A stretch of 64,000 nucleotides of DNA from Intestinimonas timonensis (GCF_900626145.1 NZ_LR130817.1:397643-461642); one strand, 5' to 3'; shown: positions 25,724 to 35,562, numbered from the stretch's first letter. Numbers and translations: made by a program. The notes: generated by a model from the sequence alone, not told the origin.

Positions 25724-26400
25724 TCCGCAGCTCTCCTTCCTTTTCTGCCGCAAGACTTCTTCTCCCGGCAGAACCCGAAGTATTCGCACTTCGGCATAAA
25801 GTAGTGATCGACCAGATATGCCCACTCGTCGGAATACTCTCTCAGAGCATTACCAACATCAGCAAACAGGCCGCGATACTCGTGATAAGCTCTGTTGCAT
25901 TCCCGCTGATGTGACATATCAATCAGGTTGCGGAGATTGTGCTTACACACGATCTTGGTACCCATGCCCAGAGGAAGCCCAAGCGCAGAATCCTCTCTGG
26001 GGATACCAAGCCCTTCCAACATCTTCAAGCCAGTCTGGATACAGCTCATAATCCAGTCGTAGACTTTGGCGGCGGCGGAGTTGCCCGCAATGCTGGGAGG
26101 CGTTACATAATCGAAGCCGCTTTCATAGTCGATGTATCTGGTACTGGCCTGCAATCTGGTGGGAGCACCGCCGATGTGGGTGTACCACTCGCGGATCACT
26201 CTGGCAGAATAGCCGTCCAGGATCATATAGACATCCGGGAACTCAAACGTTCTACCGTGCTCGCTCTCCAAGCAATCCAAGCCGCGCTTGTAGTTTTTTT
26301 CGGGGTCGCTGATATCTGCACCCCAGCAGACACCAGCTTCCTCACCGATCATGGAAATGGGGTTCTTATAGGTGAACCGCTGAATTGTAACTGTTCCCAT
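25720..26400 (-). CDS. thyX: Flavin-dependent thymidylate synthase
   Basis: 226 residues. Makes dTMP from dUMP. The ThyX signature region reads GGAPTRLQASTRYIDY (diverged RHR motif but the SxRY end is kept), and the C-terminal FAD/folate region LRNLIDMSHQRECNRAYHEYR is conserved. AAGGAGG precedes ATG. One of the 15-base intergenic repeats lies just upstream. Works with dut and the dNMP kinase around it. Confidence 0.88.
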   Translation of the reverse strand: MGTVTIQRFTYKNPISMIGEEAGVCWGADISDPEKNYKRGLDCLESEHGRTFEFPDVYMILDGYSARVIREWYTHIGGAPTRLQASTRYIDYESGFDYVTPPSIAGNSAAAKVYDWIMSCIQTGLKMLEGLGIPREDSALGLPLGMGTKIVCKHNLRNLIDMSHQRECNRAYHEYRGLFADVGNALREYSDEWAYLVDHYFMPKCEYFGFCREKKSCGRKGRRAAE

Positions 26401-26419
26401 GTTGATCCTCCTTGTTTAA

Positions 26420-26434
26420 TTTACTTTGTTGCTA
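26420..26434 (-). repeat. 15-base intergenic repeat, copy 1
   Basis: TTTACTTTGTTGCTA on the plus strand, between the hydrolase stop and the thyX ribosome-binding site. Confidence 0.8.
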
Positions 26435-27022
26435 TTAAGTATAAGTGCGAAAGACATGATCGCCGATCGTCTTATAATAGCTACCATAGGTCAAACATCC
26501 GGTAGAAAAGTACACCACATCGGTGTTCAAATCCAAAGCCGGATAGCCGGCAAGAGCAGCTTCTACTGCTTCCATCTGCTCAGGCTCATAGTGACTTCCC
26601 ACTGCAAACTGGTAGGGTGCAAGGAGAATATCACTGATACTGCCGGAATACGCTTCGTGCATATAGCGGTTAAGCGCTACCTGTACCACGGCAACCTGAC
26701 CATCAAAGCTCTGGTTTCCTGCCTCGCTGTAGGCCATACACGCCAGCAGCTCTTTTTCGGTGTCCGTGGGTGACAGTTCTGCATATGGGTTAGGGTCTGC
26801 CTCGGGTTCTGCCGGTTCTTCCTCAATAGGAATAGGCGTAGGTGTGGGCGACACTTGAAGCGGTGCAGAGTAAACACAAAGTTCCGTTTCGATGGGGACT
26901 TGTGGTGTTTCCTCCTCTTTGTTCGGGACGAACGACATTGCACTCAGAGATCCGCAGACTACCAAGAAACACAGCGTCGCCCTGAGAACTTTCTTGAACC
27001 ATTTCGATTTCGTCTCGTACAT
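26435..27022 (-). CDS. SleB-like cell wall hydrolase with membrane anchor
   Basis: 195 residues. N-terminal helix (about 10-32), Pro/Glu-rich spacer (about 38-80), then a Hydrolase_2 domain: LLACMAYSEAGNQSFDGQVAVVQVALNRY with the catalytic Glu in YSEAG. Cleaves peptidoglycan glycan strands. Being in the early array with no holin beside it, it may serve in wall remodelling rather than lysis. Confidence 0.82.
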   Translation of the reverse strand: MYETKSKWFKKVLRATLCFLVVCGSLSAMSFVPNKEEETPQVPIETELCVYSAPLQVSPTPTPIPIEEEPAEPEADPNPYAELSPTDTEKELLACMAYSEAGNQSFDGQVAVVQVALNRYMHEAYSGSISDILLAPYQFAVGSHYEPEQMEAVEAALAGYPALDLNTDVVYFSTGCLTYGSYYKTIGDHVFRTYT

Positions 27023-27034
27023 TGAAAATGCCTC

Positions 27035-30000
27035 CTAAATTACATAGTCGTAGTTGTACAAATACAGATACCCACGCCGCTCGCCCCATCCATTCATAGG
27101 AACATAAATGGTGTCGTAGCGTTGAAGCGGTTTGCGATCGTAGAGTTCTGAGTAGATTGTCCACCGATTTGTTTTTCCCGTGCCAATCGACCGCACCTGC
27201 AAGGCGTAAGCCCAAATCTCTTTGGTTTTCTTGCTCCGCAAGGGGTAGACATCCAGAATAACCAGTTTTCGCTGATCTTCTTTTTTATTGGTGGTCAGGT
27301 CGATATAGCCCAGGTTTTCCAACTGGATCTGCATTTTGCTTTTCAGGTCGAAATCCTGAATGTGCATATCCCTGACCATCACTTCCAAATGCCGAAGTAA
27401 TCCGGGCAAATCGGTGAAAGTATAGCTTTTAGCTGGCTGGCCGCTTTTAGACTTATCAGTTGCATACTGGGCGATTATAGGTTCCAATACAGCCGTTACC
27501 TTGTCCTTGGAGATCTTCTTCATCGTTCCGTTCTTGAAGAAAGAGAAGAAGTCCACCATACGCAACAACTCTTTGGAATTGCCATACTCGGCAAAGTAGT
27601 CGATCTTCACCAAAATATCCCGCTGCCGTGTATCCAAGTGTGTTTTCTCGTCCAACTGCATAAGCAAGTCCATGAAAGACTCAGGCTTGCCGGCCTTTGC
27701 CAGCTCATAGAGTTCGTTGGCAATATCGGCATTCATGTACTTTACAGAAGAAATACCCTTGGCGATAACCTTCTCTTCGGTATTCAGCAAATATTTATCC
27801 TTGGAAAGGCCAAAACGCGGCGGGACAATTCTGATACCGTAAAGCGTTGCCAGCTCGTTTCCGTTCTTCACATCTTCCTCGCCGTTGGCATTGTTAAGGT
27901 AGGCTGTGATGAACTCATACGGATGGTAGTACCGCAGATAAGCGCACAGATAGCCAATCATGCAGTACCCGACTGAATGGTTGTAACCAAACATATAGCT
28001 GGAAGCGTCCTGGATGATCTGTAAGAACTCCTTTGCTTCCTGCTCTGCAACTTCACGGGGTTGCGGTGACTTTTCACAATATCCCTCAAGAATTTGCGGG
28101 AGAGCTTTTTTCAACCGCTCTTCGTCTTTTCGTCCGATAGCGCGGCGGGTGTTATCTGCATCTGACCCGGAAAAGCCGCAAATTTGCTGTAGGAACTTGA
28201 TAACGTCCTCTTGGTAAATAAGATAGCCGTTGTTATCTGCCAAAAGTTCGTCAATAATGGGGGAGGGATTCTTGTGAGGCTTGTGCTGCATAAGGTCGTC
28301 ACGGTACGACGCGCCCGAAGGACGAAGCGCCGCTGTAACAAGGCTCATGTCGAAAATGCTGTGCGGCTCGTATTGTCTGAGCATCTGGAACGCAAACTCT
28401 CCTTCAAACTGGAAGATACCAATGGGAGATCTCAGCATATCCTTCCAGACAGCCTCATCATTCCAGTTGATTTCGTGAGACTTCGGGTAGGGCTTACCCA
28501 GCAGCTCATAAGCGTCTTTGATAATCTCGATGTTTTTCAACCCGAGAATGTCATACTTGACCAAGCTGACCTCATGCACGCACTCCATGTCAATCTGCAG
28601 GATTTCCTTACCGTCAGAGATAAACGTACCGTAGTTATCTCGGAGGGTAATAGGACTTGCCACAATACCGGCAGGGTGCATAGACTGAGAGATCGCCACG
28701 TCAAGAAGCCCGTCGTAGTAGTAGAATACTTCGGGATACTTTTCCCGAGCTGCCGCCTCGTCTGCCTCAAACTCCTTTTTGATATTGGCGCTTGCCTTAC
28801 CAGCCCAGGGGTTCTTAGCAAAAATCCTTTCGTTTTCCTCTTTGAGTTTTGTGTACTCTTTGGAAAACTGCTTGATCAGCTCGGCGCGGGGGATATCCTT
28901 CATGCGGCTGGGCAAAAGAAGATTGCCAGCCTCATCAAAGAAATACGGGCTAAATCCGTCTCGCGCATCTCCAAAAACGATCTTTACGTTCTTATCTTTG
29001 AGCTGTGCCATCACTCTACGGAACTCTTTCTCGTCCCGTTGATGTTCACGATTCCAACGCAGTGCCAAAGCACGGCAGATCTCGTCAATACAGCCTTTGG
29101 ATTTGATAGTGCCGATCGCCAGAATAAACGCGGTCTTTTCTTGACCAAAACGGTTGATGATGTAGTCGTAAACCAGATCGCGCTGGGAAGGGGACACGTC
29201 GATATCAATATCGCCAATCTCCTTACGATCTTCGTTACAGAAGCGACTGAACACTGTATGCCATGTCTCAGGATTGAGGTCTGTTGTGTTGGTGACATAA
29301 GCTACACGAGATCCACCACAGGAGCCACGATTGAAGCCGATAGGGATACCATGAGATTTACACCACGTCACCAATTCGCTCATGAAAAGCATGAAGCCGG
29401 ACATCTCAATTTTGTCAAAGACCCGACATTCCTCAGCAATGGCTGCTTTGAACGGTTCGACCTGCTCTGGAGTGATAGCGCCCTCTTTGATCTTTGCTTG
29501 TAGGTTATCGTCAAGAACTTGATGAAGCACCTCTCGATCGCGTTCGCCATAGAGAATGGGGTACTTGAAAGAGATATCCAACTCAAACGGCTCTACAGAG
29601 TCGGCCATACGGTTGGTATTCTCAATGGCCTCCAAATACATTGCTTCCGGCAAGGCGTCCTGCGTTGCGAACATTGCCACCAGCTCATCATAGGACTTAT
29701 AGGTAAGGTCAAACGTATCTTCGTCGGCAAACTCGATGTGTTTACTCAACTGCAAGATCGTTCGGCACTCAGCCTTGTATTTGTTGAGGCTATGAGTATC
29801 GGTACCTGCAATGAGCGGGATGCCGTATTTCTGAGACATTTCCGCCAGGTGGCGATTGTAGGCCACCTGCTCCGGGTGGTCGTGCGCTTGGATTTCCAGA
29901 TAGTCGTAGTGTTTCAGCAGCCGCTCATACATAGGATGGGTAATGCTCATGCGATTCAGCGGGGAAGCAAGACAGGCGCTGATCTTAATAACGTTACTGG

Positions 30001-30403
30001 AAATACCAAGAAACTCATCAAACGTGATACGGGGTTTGTAGTAAAAGTGGTCGTCCTGGCTTGATCGGCTGATCAGCTCGTTCATCTCCTGAAGACCAGC
30101 ATAGTTCTTGGCAATCAAGATGGTGTGGTAGTTATCGCGTACCTTGTTCTGCTCTCCGGTGCGTGGATCGGTAAGCAATAGCTTTTCAGTCAAATAGACT
30201 TCGCAGCCATGCAGGTACTTCAAGCCGGCCTTATCACAGGCCATCTTTTTGGCGACCCACTGATAGATGTTGCCATGCTCCGTAAAAGCAATAGCAGTCT
30301 GCCCCAGCTCGACAGCCTTAGCGATATAGTCTTCAAACTTCGTCGCACTGTCTAACAGCGACAATTCAGTATGGACATGGTATGCTGTATAGTTACCGCT
30401 CAA
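27035..30403 (-). CDS. DNA polymerase III alpha subunit, DnaE type
   Basis: 1122 residues. PHP domain at the N-terminus (AYHVHTELSLLDSATKF, FTEHGNIYQ), C-family polymerase core with GSCGGSRVAYV and catalytic GDIDIDVSP (about 395-403), thumb/fingers, and a helix-hairpin-helix region near DLLMQLDEKTHLD. Shorter than chromosomal DnaE at the C-terminus, as is usual in phages. Start is TTG 30403: GTG 30412 lies within the AGGAGG and cannot be used. It gives the phage its own replicative polymerase. Confidence 0.95.
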   Translation of the reverse strand: MSGNYTAYHVHTELSLLDSATKFEDYIAKAVELGQTAIAFTEHGNIYQWVAKKMACDKAGLKYLHGCEVYLTEKLLLTDPRTGEQNKVRDNYHTILIAKNYAGLQEMNELISRSSQDDHFYYKPRITFDEFLGISSNVIKISACLASPLNRMSITHPMYERLLKHYDYLEIQAHDHPEQVAYNRHLAEMSQKYGIPLIAGTDTHSLNKYKAECRTILQLSKHIEFADEDTFDLTYKSYDELVAMFATQDALPEAMYLEAIENTNRMADSVEPFELDISFKYPILYGERDREVLHQVLDDNLQAKIKEGAITPEQVEPFKAAIAEECRVFDKIEMSGFMLFMSELVTWCKSHGIPIGFNRGSCGGSRVAYVTNTTDLNPETWHTVFSRFCNEDRKEIGDIDIDVSPSQRDLVYDYIINRFGQEKTAFILAIGTIKSKGCIDEICRALALRWNREHQRDEKEFRRVMAQLKDKNVKIVFGDARDGFSPYFFDEAGNLLLPSRMKDIPRAELIKQFSKEYTKLKEENERIFAKNPWAGKASANIKKEFEADEAAAREKYPEVFYYYDGLLDVAISQSMHPAGIVASPITLRDNYGTFISDGKEILQIDMECVHEVSLVKYDILGLKNIEIIKDAYELLGKPYPKSHEINWNDEAVWKDMLRSPIGIFQFEGEFAFQMLRQYEPHSIFDMSLVTAALRPSGASYRDDLMQHKPHKNPSPIIDELLADNNGYLIYQEDVIKFLQQICGFSGSDADNTRRAIGRKDEERLKKALPQILEGYCEKSPQPREVAEQEAKEFLQIIQDASSYMFGYNHSVGYCMIGYLCAYLRYYHPYEFITAYLNNANGEEDVKNGNELATLYGIRIVPPRFGLSKDKYLLNTEEKVIAKGISSVKYMNADIANELYELAKAGKPESFMDLLMQLDEKTHLDTRQRDILVKIDYFAEYGNSKELLRMVDFFSFFKNGTMKKISKDKVTAVLEPIIAQYATDKSKSGQPAKSYTFTDLPGLLRHLEVMVRDMHIQDFDLKSKMQIQLENLGYIDLTTNKKEDQRKLVILDVYPLRSKKTKEIWAYALQVRSIGTGKTNRWTIYSELYDRKPLQRYDTIYVPMNGWGERRGYLYLYNYDYVI

Positions 30404-30408
30404 TAAGA

Positions 30409-30609
30409 TCACCTCCTATTGTGCCACGGCCCGTCAAAGGTATCGTCAACGCAAAAGTTTTTCAGACAGTCTTCACATACAAGGTGAGAACACGCCCTAC
30501 GAACTCGGCCTGTCTTATACATAGTGCCGTTGGCAACCTTCGTCTCTTCTTCTGTAAACCAAACAGGGATAAGGCTACCGCCACAGTCACATACTCCGAA
30601 ATCCACCAT
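30409..30609 (-). CDS. Small zinc-binding phage protein
   Basis: 66 residues. CDCGG near the N-terminus and CSHLVCEDCLKNFC suggest one zinc site. Sits between helicase and polymerase genes with 2-base gaps; role unknown. Confidence 0.6.
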   Translation of the reverse strand: MVDFGVCDCGGSLIPVWFTEEETKVANGTMYKTGRVRRACSHLVCEDCLKNFCVDDTFDGPWHNRR

Positions 30610-30611
30610 AG

Positions 30612-32567
30612 TTAGCCCTCTCTGTCGTTCACCGCTCCAAACGCTTCGTCTTCAGAGGCACGCTCTTCAGCAAGCAGCTGAGGAGGAAGAGGCAAAGGCT
30701 CTTTGTACTCCTTCTTATCCCAAGAGAAACGACGGTCATACTCGTCCATATCGCCGAAGAAACGGCGGGAAGCGGGATCGTAATAGAGGCCAACGTCGAT
30801 ATTCTGCCGGCCAAACATACGGTCTTTGACGATAGTTACGATCACATCGTACTTGAGCAACTGGCGACGCTTCTCAGAATATTTCGCAGCATTCTCACGC
30901 TCTGCGTCCGTCACTCGCCGCAGGCCAATAGTCCGATGTGCCAGGTTCACGATATTACTGGTGCCGGCGATATCATAGATACCTACATTGGTTCCGGCGT
31001 CCATCTTTCGAGGGTGGCAAACAAGGATCACAGCTACTTGATACTTCTTAGCAAACTCAATGAGCTTTTTAATCGTATCTGTCTGAGAGCGCAGCTCCTC
31101 TTCGCTGGTTTCAGTGTCAATACACATGAAGTTGTCGAGGATCAGGCAACGGGCACCGTACTTCCGAACGGTATCCGTCATAGAGGCGATGAGCTTATCC
31201 AGTGTGTTGTCGTAGTCATCACGATAGATATGCCAACGCCCTTTATAGGTCTTGTTGATCTCGGCAAGCGTCGTCGTGGAAATCTTCTTGTAAGGATTGC
31301 CCCGACGAGAGATAGCATCTGTGATATTGCGGGGGCCGGCGAAAATGTAGTTAAACCAGGACTTTTCTACACCGTTGGGAAGTTCGCCGCTGAAAAGCCA
31401 CGTGCCGATGTCATTATCGAGAGAGTTACACGCGAGCTGAGTAAGGAGACTGCTCTTACCAGATCCGGGCTGACCACTCACAATAGTAAGCGTTCCGAAA
31501 AAGAGCCGCATCAGCTCATCATCAATGGCTTTCAGTCCGGTAGTCACACCGTCAACATCCTCATACTCGGTCGGCTCGACATCAGAAAGGTCAGCTACGG
31601 AAGGAACAGGGGAGTCCTTAGCGTCCAAGATCAGCTCCAACACTTTGTCTTTGCCGCAAACGTAAAGGATCTCATTCAGATCTTTTGTTACCCGTCCAGT
31701 ATTTCCAATGGGGATTGCCGGGATGTCTACGACCTTTGTTCGCCAGCTACCCAACCGGGGAACGCATTCTTTCTGCATTTTCACGCCGGCGTCATCGTTG
31801 TCGGCGCAAATGATAATGCTCTCAAACTGATCGAGCCATTCCAGGTTTTCGTCGATCCAGTGGAGGTTTGAACTGCCCAGAGGGACGGAAACAGCATTTT
31901 TGAATCCTGCCTCAATCGCGCTAAGGCAATCCGGCTCGCCCTCACAGATCAGAAGGGGAGAATTAACGTTGATACGGTTCATGTTGAACAGCAACGGAGC
32001 CGTATCAGAGTTTTGCTGGCACCAGCACTTTGCTTGACCATGCTGGACTTTATGCGACGGTTTGTATTTCACCATCGTCAACACATCGTTCGTGTCGTAG
32101 TAATTGAATACCGCGTTTCCCTCGGAGTCCTGCCGCACATCGAGAGCATCCAGCGTCTCACGACTGATCTTGCGCTGCTCAAAATATGCGTACACTTTGG
32201 ATTTATCAGTGCAGGGAACCTCATGGGGATATCTATAATGCCGTTTGGTTTTTACGCCCAGCTCTCCGAAAGAGTAGGGCATTTCGGCAAGCTCGAAAAG
32301 TTTCTTACAGGCTTCGGCATAAGTCGCGCCTTTATACATGAAAACGTCCAGAATGTCATAGCTACGGCCACAACTACCGAAACAACGAAAGTTGAATGCT
32401 TTCTTGTTGTAAATGAAGGAAGCGTGATCCTCCTGATGGAAGGGGCAGCAACACTTCATGTTTTTCTCATCGAAATCGGTAATCCCCAGTTCTTCGACGA
32501 TAATCTGAGCGTTACGATCTCCGAGCTTTTCTTTGGCCTGCAAAATTGCTTCTCTATCAATCTGCAC
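30612..32567 (-). CDS. Primase-helicase (T7 gp4-like)
   Basis: 651 residues. Zinc-ribbon primase head (CCCPFHQEDHASF, FRCFGSCG), TOPRIM (LLICEGEPDCLSA, ICADNDDAG), then a RecA-like DnaB-type helicase with Walker A SGQPGSGKSS and Walker B CLILDNF. Opens the fork and primes it. Start GTG 32567 (MQIDREAIL) is preferred because GTG 32579 overlaps the GAGG ribosome-binding site. Confidence 0.95.
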   Translation of the reverse strand: MQIDREAILQAKEKLGDRNAQIIVEELGITDFDEKNMKCCCPFHQEDHASFIYNKKAFNFRCFGSCGRSYDILDVFMYKGATYAEACKKLFELAEMPYSFGELGVKTKRHYRYPHEVPCTDKSKVYAYFEQRKISRETLDALDVRQDSEGNAVFNYYDTNDVLTMVKYKPSHKVQHGQAKCWCQQNSDTAPLLFNMNRINVNSPLLICEGEPDCLSAIEAGFKNAVSVPLGSSNLHWIDENLEWLDQFESIIICADNDDAGVKMQKECVPRLGSWRTKVVDIPAIPIGNTGRVTKDLNEILYVCGKDKVLELILDAKDSPVPSVADLSDVEPTEYEDVDGVTTGLKAIDDELMRLFFGTLTIVSGQPGSGKSSLLTQLACNSLDNDIGTWLFSGELPNGVEKSWFNYIFAGPRNITDAISRRGNPYKKISTTTLAEINKTYKGRWHIYRDDYDNTLDKLIASMTDTVRKYGARCLILDNFMCIDTETSEEELRSQTDTIKKLIEFAKKYQVAVILVCHPRKMDAGTNVGIYDIAGTSNIVNLAHRTIGLRRVTDAERENAAKYSEKRRQLLKYDVIVTIVKDRMFGRQNIDVGLYYDPASRRFFGDMDEYDRRFSWDKKEYKEPLPLPPQLLAEERASEDEAFGAVNDREG

Positions 32568-32594
32568 GGGTAAAATCACCTCAGTTCTTCGGTA

Positions 32595-32617
32595 AGCCCG
32601 CCCACTTCATGTGGACG
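32595..32617 (-). other. Intergenic hairpin upstream of the primase-helicase gene
   Basis: On the minus strand CCCGTCCAC and GTGGGCGGG form a 9-base stem with one G-T pair and a 5-base loop. No T run follows, so it is more likely an mRNA stabiliser or processing site than a terminator. Confidence 0.5.
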
Positions 32618-32643
32618 GGTCTTATCCGAATGAAATCCGTCTT

Positions 32644-33102
32644 TCATTTGCCGTTCAAGATGCGGATAGCACTCTCGGCCTCCTCAACACCGAGTCCCCG
32701 ACGCATTACCGTCTGAACCCAGTGATCTTTGTTCGGCTCGATATCTGTCCGGTCGTCCAGAATTACGAAGTCTCCGACCTCGCTATGTTCTTTTAACCAG
32801 CAGTCAATTTCCATACCTCTGTGACAGGATGGCAGCTCCGGCGTAAAGCCATAAAGACGAACCCCGTATTTCAACAGCTCTGCTTCCAGCTCCAGATAGT
32901 CTCCGTTGTATCTCGGGTCATCTCGGTCGTATCTCCAATCACTGGAAAGAACGACCTTAGCTCCTGTCATGTTAATGATGTGCTTCAGGTTCTTCATTTG
33001 CCTGTTGTCAACAAACGTATAGCCGCTTTGGGTTTTGCGGGCTGTACGATCACTGTTGAGCACACCGTCAACGTCGAGGAAAATTACCTTGATCTTTCCC
33101 AT
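32644..33102 (-). CDS. HAD-family phosphatase resembling the HAD domain of Swiss-army-knife RNA repair proteins
   Basis: 152 residues. IFLDVDGVLNSDR gives the HAD nucleophile, VVLSSDWR motif II, and FVILDDRTDI motif IV. The pattern LDVDGVLN.....SSDWR is typical of HAD_SAK-type polynucleotide phosphatases. Could remove 3' phosphates before RNA ligation, complementing the kinase and ligase at 49-52 kb; this link is inference. Start overlaps the upstream stop. Confidence 0.7.
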   Translation of the reverse strand: MGKIKVIFLDVDGVLNSDRTARKTQSGYTFVDNRQMKNLKHIINMTGAKVVLSSDWRYDRDDPRYNGDYLELEAELLKYGVRLYGFTPELPSCHRGMEIDCWLKEHSEVGDFVILDDRTDIEPNKDHWVQTVMRRGLGVEEAESAIRILNGK

Positions 33103-33869
33103 CACTCATATTCCTCCGTAACATATTGGCTGGAATGCTCGCAATGCTCGCGCACAGAACACAGGTAGTCACAAAAGAAACGGTCAGGTTTGGCAGGAAA
33201 GCTCCTTGCCTTATAGATGTCGTCAATGGAACGCAGGAACCAGTCTATGTCCTCCTGAGCAGTTACGATGTTGAATGGATCTCTGTCCAAGATACCTTCA
33301 CGGAACTTATTGAACCAAAGTTCATGCGGCCACTCACCGTAGACCTCTTTGACCCGTACTGCATACAAGTTCAGTTGGCGGAGATATTTGCGGCGTTCCT
33401 CTCTGGATTTCCATTTGCCCCGGCTTTTGTGATCGCAAACAATCAGCCCAGACCTATTACGAAGCACCAGATCTATAATACCTACCACTGGTCTGCCGCC
33501 CAGTGTAGAGGTATACCGATCTTCGACCGCAAGCACTTTTTCTTCGTCTCCCAGTTGTCCACCGAAATTATCGAAGTATTCCATACCGCGCTCATAGTAG
33601 CTACCTTCCAGTCGGGGAAATGGAAACCGTTCTGTAACTGCTCTTGCGTATTCCTTCTCATAGAGGCCGGATAAATCCCACAGCTCGACCTGCTGACGAA
33701 AATATCGCTCTAAAAGCGAGTGCGCCAGTGAACCCCATTGAGCAAAAGCGTTGTCCACGCGATCCATGCACTGGAGGTAAGTAAGGTCAAACATACGCGG
33801 GCACTGATCAAAACTGCTAACGCGGGAGTATGACCAGTCCATAGCGTCCAGGAGAAAAGAATTATCCAT
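33102..33869 (-). CDS. PD-(D/E)XK nuclease (RecB/Cas4-like)
   Basis: 255 residues. YSRVSSFDQCPRMF at the start, active-site series GIIDLVLRNRSGLIVCDHKSRGK, QLNLYAV helix, and C-terminal Cys (CDYLCSVREHCEH) that together with the first Cys could hold an iron-sulfur cluster. Probable recombination exonuclease paired with the annealing protein two genes downstream in the genome order. Confidence 0.85.
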   Translation of the reverse strand: MDNSFLLDAMDWSYSRVSSFDQCPRMFDLTYLQCMDRVDNAFAQWGSLAHSLLERYFRQQVELWDLSGLYEKEYARAVTERFPFPRLEGSYYERGMEYFDNFGGQLGDEEKVLAVEDRYTSTLGGRPVVGIIDLVLRNRSGLIVCDHKSRGKWKSREERRKYLRQLNLYAVRVKEVYGEWPHELWFNKFREGILDRDPFNIVTAQEDIDWFLRSIDDIYKARSFPAKPDRFFCDYLCSVREHCEHSSQYVTEEYE

Positions 33870-34306
33870 CAGAAGGGCAGCTCTCCATCTTCCTCACCGA
33901 CATTTGCGAAGTCGCTGTTCTGAGAAGGAGCGGTAGCATATCCGGTGGTGGGAGCAGAGGCGTTGTCAGAAGTCTCGCTGTCCTTCTTGGAATCGCCGAA
34001 ATAGACGTTCTCGGCAATGATGTCTACGGCAGAACGCTTGTTGCCGTCCTTATCGGTGTAGTTGCGCTTCTGCAGCCGACCGACAACAACGATCATGCGC
34101 CCCTTGCCAAAATACTTGCCAACGAAATCCGCCGTAGAGCGCCACGCAGTCACATCGAAGAAGTCCGTCTCGCGCTCATTGTTCTGCTTGTTCACGATGT
34201 CGCGGTCGCAGGCGATAGAAAAGCTGCACACGGAGATGTCACTGTTTACCTTCTTGATCTCAGGATCGCGGGTAAGACGACCCATGATGATTACCTTATT
34301 AAGCAT
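33869..34306 (-). CDS. ssb: Single-stranded DNA-binding protein
   Basis: 145 residues. OB fold MLNKVIIMGRLTRDPEIK, FSIACDRD, TDFFDVTAWRSTADF, G.GRLQKRNYTDKDG; disordered middle; acidic tail GEEDGELPF, the partner-binding tip. Overlaps the annealing-protein gene by 8 bases. Confidence 0.96.
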   Translation of the reverse strand: MLNKVIIMGRLTRDPEIKKVNSDISVCSFSIACDRDIVNKQNNERETDFFDVTAWRSTADFVGKYFGKGRMIVVVGRLQKRNYTDKDGNKRSAVDIIAENVYFGDSKKDSETSDNASAPTTGYATAPSQNSDFANVGEEDGELPF

Positions 34307-34904
34307 TGTGCTTTACCTCCAGTTTCTTGATCTGCTCAACGACTTTCTGAGCCGTTGCGATATCCTTGATAGCGTTGGGGTTCTTCACACCGGCAACACT
34401 TTCGATAGCCTTGTAGATGGTGTCTTTGGACACACCGGCTTCCAGCTTTCCGGCAACAACGCTCAGGATCTCCTGTTTCACATCGTCCAGATCGTCTTCC
34501 TTCTTCTTGCGGGCGGCGCTGGACAGCTCCTCACCCGTCCAAAGAGACAGACCCAGGCCGTGCAGAGCAGCACACTTGACCAAGCAGCGCTTGATAGACT
34601 TCTCTGCATCGGCAGAGGTGATCGTGTCGATGGGAATAGACTTGTTACGGAAATCCATAACAGCCAGAGACTCCGTTTCAGTCTGGTCGTTGATGGTGAT
34701 AGATACCTCTACCCAGGCGGTCTTTCCGTCCGTATGGTAAATGCAGCCGTCAGCGGCCTTGTTGATGGTAAACTTGGCACTGGGGAAGAGGGATTTCACG
34801 ATCATCCATGCCTTAGACCAAGGTAGGTAGATGATCCTATCCTTCTTCTTGAGGTGCTCCGTGATGTCGTACTCGTTCAGAATTTGAAAAACGCTTTTTT
34901 CCAT
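34299..34904 (-). CDS. Sak3/DUF1071-type single-strand annealing protein
   Basis: 201 residues. N-terminal half follows the DUF1071 (SSAP_Sak) pattern: YLPWSKAWMIVKSLFPSA, VEVSITI, and AEKSIKRCLVKCAALHGLGLSLW. Rad52-like proteins anneal complementary strands in phage recombination. The C-terminal third is Lys/Asp-rich and may bind SSB or DNA. A 15-base intergenic repeat precedes it. Confidence 0.82.
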   Translation of the reverse strand: MEKSVFQILNEYDITEHLKKKDRIIYLPWSKAWMIVKSLFPSAKFTINKAADGCIYHTDGKTAWVEVSITINDQTETESLAVMDFRNKSIPIDTITSADAEKSIKRCLVKCAALHGLGLSLWTGEELSSAARKKKEDDLDDVKQEILSVVAGKLEAGVSKDTIYKAIESVAGVKNPNAIKDIATAQKVVEQIKKLEVKHNA

Positions 34905-34919
34905 GTTAGCCTCCGTTGA

Positions 34920-34934
34920 TTTACTTTGTTGCTA
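34920..34934 (-). repeat. 15-base intergenic repeat, copy 2
   Basis: TTTACTTTGTTGCTA; supplies the last codons and stop of the HD gene, just before the annealing-protein start. Confidence 0.8.
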
Positions 34935-35532
34935 AACCCTCGACAAGATAGGTAGCCTCCATATCAGCCAAATGTGTCATGACTGCCAGCGGGTAAGTTT
35001 CAAAAGCATTGCCCATACCGTAATCCCCGCCTTTGACTGCACAATCAAAGCTGCCCATATGCCAGCGGATTGCAACAATTTCGTCACGTGTGAGCTTGAT
35101 GAAGCTCTGCAGGATGATGACAGATTTCTCGCCATGACCAAGTGGGAGACGATCTTCCGTTTTGTAGAACGGCTCCTTATGCCATGCGCCCGTAACATCA
35201 TCCTTGACGTTCCGAGAGCTGACGGTGTAGTAGTTTACCTTCGTCAGATCGTGGAACAACGCAGTGACCGCCACCGTCTCCGGTGAGATCTCCAGTTCAG
35301 GATAGCGAGCCACAAACCCAGAGAGCTTGTCATACACATTGAGGCTATGCTCCAGCAGCCCGCCAGTATAGTTGCCGTGGAAGCGCGTGCTTGCCGGCGC
35401 AGTATAGAAGTCAGAACGTTCCAACCACGCCATCAGGTCTTCCATACCCGGACGATTGATAGTAGCGCAAATTTCAACGAACCGTTTTTTCAGATCGTCC
35501 AAATTTGCGATTTCTACATTCACTACATCCAT
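34921..35532 (-). CDS. HD-domain phosphohydrolase
   Basis: 203 residues. GGLLEHSLNVYDKL, ALFHDLTKVNYY and IRWHMGSF supply the HD metal ligands, as in YhaM-like HD proteins. Could act on nucleotides or RNA ends. Start ATG 35532 follows AAAGGAG; its last codons (LATK and stop) are formed by one copy of the 15-base repeat. Confidence 0.82.
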   Translation of the reverse strand: MDVVNVEIANLDDLKKRFVEICATINRPGMEDLMAWLERSDFYTAPASTRFHGNYTGGLLEHSLNVYDKLSGFVARYPELEISPETVAVTALFHDLTKVNYYTVSSRNVKDDVTGAWHKEPFYKTEDRLPLGHGEKSVIILQSFIKLTRDEIVAIRWHMGSFDCAVKGGDYGMGNAFETYPLAVMTHLADMEATYLVEGLATK

Positions 35533-35562
35533 ATTGACCACTCCTTTATTATGTTGGTGCCC

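Noticed and set aside
28211..29503. 430-codon plus-strand frame opposite the DNA polymerase
   Set aside because: Shadow frame; the minus strand encodes the PHP and DIDID motifs.
27035..30403. Intein or split site in the PolIII alpha gene
   Set aside because: The reading frame is continuous with normal spacing of motifs; no HINT-type blocks found.
33102..33869. Cas4 of a CRISPR system
   Set aside because: The nuclease fold and Cys are Cas4-like, but there are no other cas genes and it lies in a recombination/replication block.
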